DNA from: Symbiodinium natans | Lineage: Eukaryota; Sar; Dinophyceae; Suessiales; Symbiodiniaceae | Length of the DNA: 13,500 nt | Direction of reading: 5' to 3' | Assembly (NCBI GenBank): GCA_905221605.1 | Contig: CAJNDS010002666.1 | Span: forward strand, 149,001 to 162,500 | Shown: positions 7,140 through 13,500 of the stretch, in pieces | Layout of the letters: each line of letters opens with the position of its first letter | How positions within the stretch are numbered: the stretch's first letter is position 1 | Position numbers and translations under genes: made by a program | The notes under the pieces: generated by a model | What the model was told of the DNA's origin: nothing | Databases searched by the model: none | Seen by the model: only the letters and a program-made list of their open reading frames with translations

Positions 7140-10100
7140 TCAGTGCCGAGCTTCTTTAGCTCCTGCCGTGTTTATGCGTTTGCCCTAGTACGTTGTCTGA
7201 GCGTGCCCCTTTCACAATCCTCGAGGGAGCCCAGCAGCATCTCAAAGGACCTTAGTTATTGTTTATGTCATGCAATGCTTGCCACAACCCCGACACAAAC
7301 CTGGAGTGTCAGTTCACTCAGCACCACACGAAAACTAAGGCTGCTAGCTAGGGGGTTCTATGTGCAAAAATTTAACGTTCAGCTTTCGAGTTGTCCTCCA
7401 TGGGGAACCGAAGTGAACAGCCCTGGATTGCCCCGAAAATTGCAAATTCGCCTGGTGCACAGGTGGCTTTCTTCCGACCTTCCCGTCCCGACTGAGTCTC
7501 CTCAATGTTTTGGAGCCCTGAAGACCTACCGGGCCCAAAGCCCTCAAAACCCTGTACACACTGTACTCACAACCCTTAAGATGTGAACCAGCGGGCTGCC
7601 AATGCGCAGGTTTCTACACGCAGGCAAAGAACAAGAGACAAATAGACGTGTCTAGCGGGACTGTGGTCTACAGCAGGTATACTGCTGAAGTGCGCTGTAT
7701 ACGGTGATGAACTTTGAAAGGTACATGAAAATTTGCTAGCACCAAGGGGTTGGGCAGGGCTCCCCATTTTTAGACACCCGGAAAGACAAAGCCTTCAGAA
7801 GGCTTTACATGGCCGTCGCAAACCCGGGAGGAGTGGGGAGGCAGTACAGTGATGCTTCTGCCCTGCCCAAGCATTGAAGGGCTCATGGCCTGTGTGAACT
7901 AGCTGTGCGGTTGCTTTAGCCATGACTCACACACACGTCAACAACGAAAGAAAAGGAGACAAGAACGAACAGCCTTTCCTACACAGTCTGACATTGTGAT
8001 GCTACTCCACGCTGTACATGGAACATGCTCAAAGCTTCTGTCTTCGAAGCCCCAAGCAAATTCTGGCAAACATGCACAATTGCGGTGCAGCTTTTGGTGA
8101 TTGTGAAGGGAGTCTGCCACGCCAAAACAACCCCAGGTTATCTCGACTACAAAGACAGTGACGTGGTTTCTTCGGGTTGGCCTGAGCCAACCTGAGGAAG
8201 GGACAAAGGCTGAGACATAAAAACAAAGCCCACAAATGCCCCCAAAAGCCAGAGGAGGTATCGCTGAGAGGCATGTGGGAGTTTGCCGGCTGTAGGCAGC
8301 CCCAATACATCCGCCGAGCACCCCGCAAACGGTCTAACCGCAAGAACTTTGCCTTGTCTGACGTGACCTGATCAGGTGGAAGGCTGCCCCTTTTGTAACC
8401 GGAGGCAGAACTCGTTTAGGCTAGCTCAACTCCAACCAAAGAGCACTGCAAAGTGATGCCAGGATGGTGTGTCCAGTCAGTGTCAAGTTAATGATGCAAG
8501 ATGGTTTAAACTTAACAAATCCACGCTTTGATCCTTAACCTCCGGCGCCCAGTGAAGAACAGAATCAATAGCCCGACATTCGAAATCGAAATCCTAAAAA
8601 GCCCGTGCCTAAGCTCCAACCGAAACACCAAGAAGCCTGAAAGCCGAAATTGAAAGAACGAATTCCGAACAAAAGAATCCAAGATTCCTAGAATGCCCTC
8701 AAGGAGCTGAGAGGAGCAAACAAGCCAAGACATGCCAAGACTCCCAAAAGCTGAAAGTACCGCACAAAGCCGATCAAGCATGTGAAAAAGCACAGCAAGT
8801 CAGCCAAAAAAAGGACCCCATGTCAGCCTGGAGGACTGCAAAGTGCAGGGAGGTGTCTACTTACAGTACAACCTTCAAGACTTTCTCTTCAGGTATCGTA
8901 CAGAGTCGCAACACCTCCTCAAGGAGTCTTAGAACTTAGAACACAAAACTGTTTCGCACCGTGAAAGGCTGAAAGCAGCCCGCCTTGATGGTGGCAGCTC
9001 GGCCCTCGTTTGTCAGCAGAGCCCGCTCCCCGAAGTAGCGGGCCTCTGTGACAGTGGCCTGCAGCTTTAAAGTGCTTCAGGACGATATACGCGGCTAGAT
9101 GGATGGGTAGCAAGCAAGGGACAGAAAAAAGAAAGTATTTTGCTTAGAACATCCCCACCCTCTCTTGGTAGAGCTACTCTGGGGTTGCGGGCTCCAGGGA
9201 CACTCTGAAGCTGGGCACTCCGGGGACACAAAGATTCTGGGGTTGGGGGCTTCAGTTGGGCACTCCAGAAAAAACTCTGGGGTTGGGCACTGGGACACTC
9301 TGGGGTTGGGCACTTGAGGGAGACTCTGCGGCTGGGCACTCCGGAAACACTCTGGCAGGGGTTAAGCACTCCATGAAAAACTCTGGGGCTGGGCATGAAA
9401 CACTCTGGGGTTGGGCACTCCAGGGAGACTGTGGGGTTGGGCACTCCAGGAAGCCGGCTTTGCAGCCTGCATCCCAAGCCCTGCTACGCTCGCAAGGCCG
9501 GCCGCACGCGGGTGCTTCGTTCTCGGCAGTGCCAAGCGAAGCTGCACTTACTCTCGCCCCGCAGGCCATGCACGTCGCTTGCGTTTGCCCCGGCCGCTTT
9601 AGCCCCAGACGCTCCGGCTCACGTTTTGGTTGCGGCCAACAGGTCCACTCTAGAGTTGGGCACTTTGGGGGGTTGAGCACTCCAGGGATGAGCGAGGAGT
9701 AGACCGGGCGAGGAGAAGAGTTCCGGGCGAGGAGAAGATGAGCTTAAAATCTAACAACCCCACACCGAGGGTGGGGAACAAGATATCAGCAATAACTTGC
9801 AACATTCGATGCAAGACGCGGATCAGACAGCGCGAAAATCTAAAATAGCCAAACATGCCAAAAGAAAAAATCATCTGCTAAATGCAAACTCAGGCAGTGC
9901 GACAGCTGGCATGTCGGTGGACCCACAAAAGGAGGTGGAATACGGAAGCAGAGTTGCCGAAACCAGTGAGAGCTTTACTACCTGTAAAGCGCGAACACCA
10001 AAAAGAGTTGGATTTTCTGGGGCCTGCAGAGCCCTTCGAGTTACGCTGGGCTCTGGCTAAGACTCCCGCGGTCAGTTTGATCTGCTCAATGCCGTCCTTG

Positions 10101-12121
10101 ATGACTGCAACCTTCAAGGTCGGCCCGTCAGAGTCCGAAGGCTTCCCTGCATGTTGGAGCTTGCCGCGCCTGCCCCTCAGTCAAAATGTAAAATGCATCG
10201 CCTTTCTCTCCTCCATCAGCAGCACAGATTCCATGTAAGTTTCGTGTCTCAGCTTGCTAACAGGCCGTGGATGTCAGGCGGCCTTGTTCGAAGACCGTCT
10301 CATCTTTGGAGAAGGACATCTCCTCGAGGTACTGTCTTCACAGCCAAGTGGTGAGCAGCCACAACTTTTCAACATAGAACGGCAGAGACATCGGAACCCG
10401 CTGCCCAACATTCACAAGCCACAATTCAGAAAAAATAGTTCGGCGAAAAAAACGCAAACAACAGCAGACATTCAAACGTTCAATCTTTTGAACACATGCC
10501 AGTGCAACGCACTCCTTCTTAAGCCGATAATTAGCGGTAAGTCGGTAAGCTATGGACTACGAGTAGCAATATCACACACACGCACACACAGACTGATTGC
10601 ACGGCCTGCGCACAACTAGGGCCCCAGCAGTTAAAGACTTCGCTAAGGCCTTGCAAGTTTCGTCTGCTGTTGCAGGCCAATCACTTGAGACATTTTCTCG
10701 CCGAGAAGTGAACTTCTTTCTCCTCGGGCTTTAAAAGGCCTTTGAGAAGGTCCACCTGCGAGAAGTGTACGCTCACTCTGCTCCTGGCACTTCAGCAAAA
10801 GCCCCCATCCCGTGATCACACGAGCCTTATCCAACAAGGCGACATACTCCTGCAATAGCAGATTCTTTTCCGCACGTTCTATATCACAAGCCAAGTGTCC
10901 TGACACTTGTCGCCACGAGCAGCCAGGATTTGTTTAAAATCAGTCCTTATTTTGTACGTTCCACCCACAGGGAACAGGTGCAATGGACGTATGCTACATG
11001 GAGCACTCTGCATTACAGCCAAAGACAGGATGTTCTGGATAGTACAAGCACCAGATCCCGCGCGTCAGGCCGCATCGGGCCCTAAAGCCATCAAGGCAAG
11101 ATGCCGATCGATGACCCAGAGCTCCGAGTCTACAGTAGCCTGCCGACACGAAGCACCATTGCGCTCACGTGCACCCCACCAACCATACGCCCCACTTTTG
11201 GCCTTAACTGTTGCAGCACGCGGCGCGGTGTAAATCAGCGCCAGCCTAAGTGGCTCGGCAAAGCTGGCAATCAGCATGAGGAAAAAACGGCCACTTAGGG
11301 AGGCTGCTCGCCGAAGCTATTCCCAGGCTTGAGCTGACCCACACCTAAGGCATTGAGAAAAAAAAATCAAAAAAGAAAAGCCGTGTCCGAAGTCGCGATG
11401 CTATGCAGCTCTGAATTGGGCCAACGGCGGTGCTCTTTCCTAGGAGGCACCAGATTCGCAAGAACCAGTTTGGCCTGCTGGAATCTGCCTGGACAACACC
11501 ACAACGAGCCTCTGAGGCCCCGTCTGGATGACGTCAAACCTTCCTGACCTGACCATCTCTCGCAGGCAGATATGACGGTGACGGAAGGAAATTGACAGGC
11601 TTTGTCTGGGAGAACTGGCTTTACGATGTAGAAGAATGAGGCATTGAGATCCCCTTCAGCGATCACGTCTATGCCAGTCTTCACCGCTTCCTTCAGAGAA
11701 AGCGAAAGCAATTTTGGATGGTACTTGCTGCACGGCGCCTGCCTTCCAAGCCCTGTCGATAAGCCTTTCAGTGCTGGCTTCATCCAAAGACACCTCATCA
11801 CATCATGATACTCAAAAATGTCTTTGCTTATTGTGAGCACTGTCACATGCACGTGCTCCACACTTGCACTTTACGAAGCCCACTGGGGTGGGCACTAAGC
11901 CCTGGAGATTTGTGTTCTCCTTCAAGGCCTCACAACGAACAACAAGATGGTTCTGGGCACGAAATGCCCTGCAACATGGCTCTTCAAAAGGGCTTTCTGG
12001 AGTCCCTCAGGGAGAAGTTTTTGGTGCCTTCGCCATGACCTTGCGTTCCCCCTCGGTCTTCGGACTGGGCGGCTTCGCCTCCCGCACAGCTCAAGTCATT
12101 CTCTCTCTCTCTCTCTCTCCT

Positions 12122-12174
<53 letters not shown>

Positions 12175-13343
12175 GAGCATGCTCTCTGTGGCTCAGAGCA
12201 GTGTCTTTTTGCGTTTGTTTTGCTGAATTGCGTTCTCAGCTCTGAGGGTGCTGGCCTCTGAATGCTCAACGAATCCACCTCCGACTGCCTGTTTGCGGAG
12301 GAAACTTCCCAAGAGCTGCAGGGATCTCTTCTAGTCATGTCTGCCCAACGCAAGCAGCGAGGATAACTGCCGCGGACACAAACATCAACTGAGCTTAGCA
12401 CATTGCGCTGTTTGAACTCCAGCTTTTCGCGCAAGCCCAAAGAATCGAACTTGCTGCGCCGAACAATGATGGTGGTCAGCGGCTGTTTCCTGCTTTTCTG
12501 TGATACAAACCCCAATGTCCAAAGAAGAAAAATTGACACCGGACATGAATTCTTAGGAAGGCTACAGAAGGCTCGGTATTCACATCCCCTTCACGTCCGA
12601 GATGCGCCACAATGGTTGCAGTTCGCGGCTCATCCCTCAGCAAAGCATTCTCGCCAAAGTAGTCGCCGTCCTGTTAGCTGATGCCAGAAATACAGTGCCT
12701 TAGCAGTGCCTTAGCAGTGCCTTAGCAGTGCCTTAGCAATGCCGTGGCGTTCGCTTCGCCGCTTCGCCGCTTCGCCGCTTCCCCGCTTCGTCGCTGCGCC
12801 TTGAGCTGTGCCACTTCGTGACCGTTCACCTGCACGGAGCAGACGCCGGACCTGCCACACAAAGGCACGAGGAAGGCTACTCCAGGGCTAGACTTTGCCC
12901 CAGAGACACACTAACCACACTGAAATTGGGGCCTGATGACGAAGAGCTCATGACCTTCGTCGCCTTGTTCAATGACGACATCACCTTTGTGCAGCCAAAA
13001 GTGTCCCAATCCACAATCCACAAAAACATGAACGTGACTGCATATGCCCTGGGAACAAAAAACAATATATCCACCATGACAAGACGACGTCGTCAAGCCC
13101 AGCGTCCAGGCAGGAAGCTCTTGCTTGCACAGCACGGTGCCAGCGAGGGCAGGAGATCCTCTTTTAGCCGCTTAAACAGCTGCACCTGTGACAGGACAGA
13201 AGTATGGTACTCGCAGCAGCCAAACTGCACCTGCACAGCGGCTGCTATCAATGTATAGCAATGTCCTGTGCCTTGCGGAGGAACTCCAGCACTTCGGAGC
13301 TTGACACAAGTGTAGGTGTGGAAGCGATTGAAACCAAATCGTC
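7140..13343 (-). CDS. Triple cyclic-nucleotide-binding-domain protein, PKG-like but no kinase; at least 25 small exons, 5' incomplete
   Basis: Exons: 13343-13272, 13185-13107, 12984-12933, 12851-12800, 12670-12606, 12489-12402, 12078-12028, 11928-11896, 11793-11743, 11690-11620, 11548-11475, 11344-11308, 11245-11203, 11139-11105, 10945-10900, 10849-10826, 10755-10714, 10649-10629, 10322-10283, 10210-10170, 10111-10064, 9043-8984, 8367-8327, 7250-7207, 7162-7140. They total 1233 nt: 410 codons plus TGA, all phases matching. The product has three CNBDs in a row, like the regulatory half of apicomplexan and dinoflagellate cGMP-dependent kinases. Each retains FGE and the phosphate-cassette Arg. 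Introns are 44-1076 nt: 18 GC-AG, 4 GT-AG, 2 GA-AG. No kinase domain follows before the GH16 gene, so it may be a regulatory protein or a truncated kinase. Least certain joins: the 3' end of 11548-11475 (a GT donor after 11466 also fits), the 3' end of 10111-10064, the exon 10649-10629, and the last exon. The N-terminus is off the window. Confidence 0.82.
7788..7806. repeat. Perfect short inverted repeat (8-bp arms, 3-nt loop)
   Basis: AAAGCCTT and AAGGCTTT flank CAG. It falls in the 1076-nt intron 8326-7251 of the CNBD gene. No poly-T follows on either strand and it is not interpreted as a terminator. Confidence 0.6.
9044..10063 (-). other. 1020-nt intron of the CNBD gene, carrying a minisatellite and a GC-rich block
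   Basis: This is the second-longest intron in the model, between the exon ending in KLTAG and the exon starting ARYFGERALL. It contains the 26-bp minisatellite at 9176-9453, a GC-rich non-repetitive block (about 9454-9650) and further repeat pieces at 9653-9690. No coding sequence was recognised inside it on either strand. Confidence 0.7.
9176..9453 (+). repeat. 26-bp minisatellite (ACTCTGGGGTTGGGCACTCC plus AGGGAG)
   Basis: About ten head-to-tail copies of a 26-bp unit with variants: some lack part of the unit, and one is stretched to about 46 bp. Two further pieces (GTTGGGCACTTTGGGGGGTT and GAGCACTCCAGGG) occur at 9653-9690 after a unique block, as if the array had been interrupted. It lies wholly within an intron of the CNBD gene. 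Confidence 0.9.
10900..12078 (-). other. Cyclic-nucleotide-binding domain 2 (nine exons)
   Basis: A linker exon, AKPPSPKTEGERKVMAK, leads into helices ALKENTNLQGL, VSLDEASTERLIDRAWK. The barrel is EAVKTGIDVIAEGDLNAS then FFYIVK and SGRFDVIQT. The cassette is VGQLKPGNSFGE followed by LALIYTAPRAATVK. ATVDSELWVIDR and TDFKQILAARGDKCQ close the domain. Glu of FGE and the Arg of PRAAT are intact. Ala follows the Arg, as in cAMP-binding PKA-type sites. The region between SGRFDVIQT and VGQLKPG is the least certain, because two donors in 11480-11464 both keep the frame. Confidence 0.85.
12101..12172 (+). repeat. CT microsatellite in a CNBD-gene intron
   Basis: CT repeat with one CCTTCTTT interruption near 12119-12126. 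It lies in intron 12401-12079, starting about 20 nt upstream (minus strand) of the 3' splice site. On the transcribed RNA it is a GA tract, not the pyrimidine tract usual near an acceptor. Confidence 0.95.
12402..13185 (-). other. Cyclic-nucleotide-binding domain 1 (five exons)
   Basis: The order is VQLFKRLKEDLLPSLAPC, SKSFLPG joined across a GA-AG intron to DVVIEQGDEGHELFVI, then SGVCSVQVNGHEVAQLK, DGDYFGENALLRDEPRTA plus TIVA, and KQPLTTIIVRRSKFDSLG leading to REKLEFKQRN. The phosphate-binding cassette has Glu of FGE, the Arg of PRTAT, and Thr right after that Arg. In PKG and many CNG proteins this Thr contacts the guanine and favours cGMP. The REKL stretch after the barrel is common in protist PKG-like proteins. 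Confidence 0.88.
12671..12799 (-). other. 129-nt intron made largely of two tandem repeats
   Basis: GC-AG intron between VAQLK and DGDYFGE. On the plus strand, 12693-12736 holds four copies of the 11-bp unit CAGTGCCTTAG. Positions 12754-12801 hold about six copies of the 8-bp unit CTTCGCCG, decaying toward the donor end. Together they make up about 70 percent of the intron, and the second array reaches the 5' splice site. Confidence 0.85.
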
Positions 13344-13441
13344 CTGATTGCTACATGGTGCAACTCCACATTTGGAAGAACGGACGACCGTGGCGAGGTC
13401 TGTACTCAGAATGCACTCGCGAAACAGCAAGGACGTTTCAC

Positions 13442-13498
13442 CAAAGAGTCATCATCACCATCTTCTTCCAGTCTCTCATCTTGCTTCTTGCAGCTGCA
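13442..13498 (-). CDS. Possible upstream exon of the CNBD gene (acidic linker)
   Basis: A frame open to the window edge reads KKQDERLEEDGDDDSL and can end at a GT donor (13441) in phase 0, matching the phase-0 acceptor before the exon at 13343. Acidic linkers before the first CNBD are common. There is no conserved motif to confirm the join, and other donors (GC at about 13426) are possible. Confidence 0.35.
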
Positions 13499-13500
13499 CC

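Larger units (their letters stand above)
7207..10849 (-). other. Cyclic-nucleotide-binding domain 3 (nine exons)
   Basis: The lead helix is EYVALLDK then VDLLKGLLKPEEKE. The beta barrel carries EMSFSKDETVFEQG, EKGDAFYILTEGQ and VAVIKDGIEQIKLTAG. The phosphate-binding cassette is FGERALLTNEGRAATIK. The domain closes with VTSDKAKFLRLDRL and SFEMLLGSLEDCER. Glu of FGE and the cassette Arg are present, but the usual Pro before that Arg is Gly (EGRAAT). The residue after Arg is Ala, the cAMP-type choice. Exon 10849-10826 is only 24 nt and 10649-10629 only 21 nt. Two long introns (10063-9044 and 8326-7251) split the domain. Confidence 0.8.

Noticed and set aside
7040-7162. Possible start of a kinase domain (ELKKLGT at 7162; LLGCFGG near 7038)
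   Set aside because: These fragments recall the segment before and within a kinase glycine loop, but no further kinase motifs were found and fewer than 500 nt remain before the GH16 start. The phase-matched reading of the last exon instead gives a stop at 7140.
8512-8940. Candidate continuation of CNBD3 (VLRLCTIPEEK near 8916; MLDRLCAVLSAFGSL near 8781)
   Set aside because: VTSDKAKFLRLDRL at 8367-8327 and SFEMLLGSLEDCER at 7250-7207 fit the family better and keep phase, so 8983-8368 is treated as intron.
10981-11040. Alternative CNBD2 closing exon (NILSLA)
   Set aside because: It lacks an AG-G acceptor and mis-spaces the helix; TDFKQILAARGDKCQ at 10945-10900 joins in phase to WVIDR and fits exactly.
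12818-13258. Plus-strand frame of 146 codons
   Set aside because: It lies antisense to five CNBD exons and their introns, whose minus-strand translation matches a known domain; the plus-strand peptide matches nothing.

Overview
The window reads as nuclear DNA of a dinoflagellate. Three independent signs support this. (1) Positions 4105-4123 on the minus strand carry 19 nt identical to the 3' part of the dinoflagellate spliced leader (GTAGCCATTTTGGCTCAAG). (2) Two multi-exon genes can be rebuilt only if most introns start with GC or GA rather than GT and end in AG followed by G, which is typical of dinoflagellates. (3) All recognisable coding is on one strand, as in dinoflagellate unidirectional gene arrays. 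The species cannot be told from the sequence. There are no bacterial operons, tRNA or rRNA genes, or CRISPR arrays.

Layout, in transcription order (minus strand, right to left). 13498-7140: a gene made of many very small exons, encoding three tandem cyclic-nucleotide-binding domains (CNBDs) of the cGMP-dependent protein kinase type. Exons 2-26 as modelled total 1233 nt (410 codons plus stop) with every phase matching. The 5' end lies beyond the window and no kinase domain follows. 6663-4548: a complete five-exon gene for a secreted GH16 family glucanase-type enzyme (362 aa), with catalytic residues intact and a signal-peptide-like start. 4123-2370: a spliced-leader relic followed by an intronless 460-codon reading frame, which looks like a retroposed gene copy. 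Its protein is disordered, carries a repeated PCETPSA motif and has no recognised family. 420-328: the last exon of a coiled-coil protein whose other exons were not found.

The rest is introns and spacers rich in simple repeats. Every long polypyrimidine tract (about 525-831, 1519-1709, 4131-4207, 4291-4332, 6131-6195, 12101-12172) is on the plus strand, so it is a purine tract on the coding strand of all genes here. Minisatellites sit inside CNBD-gene introns (9176-9453, 12693-12801) and a 10-bp repeat sits in the GH16 first intron.

The genes share orientation and intron style but no evident pathway: one is cyclic-nucleotide signalling, one is extracellular or wall beta-glucan chemistry. The exon models were built by eye from family resemblance and phase matching. 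The domain calls are strong; individual splice sites are weaker where noted.
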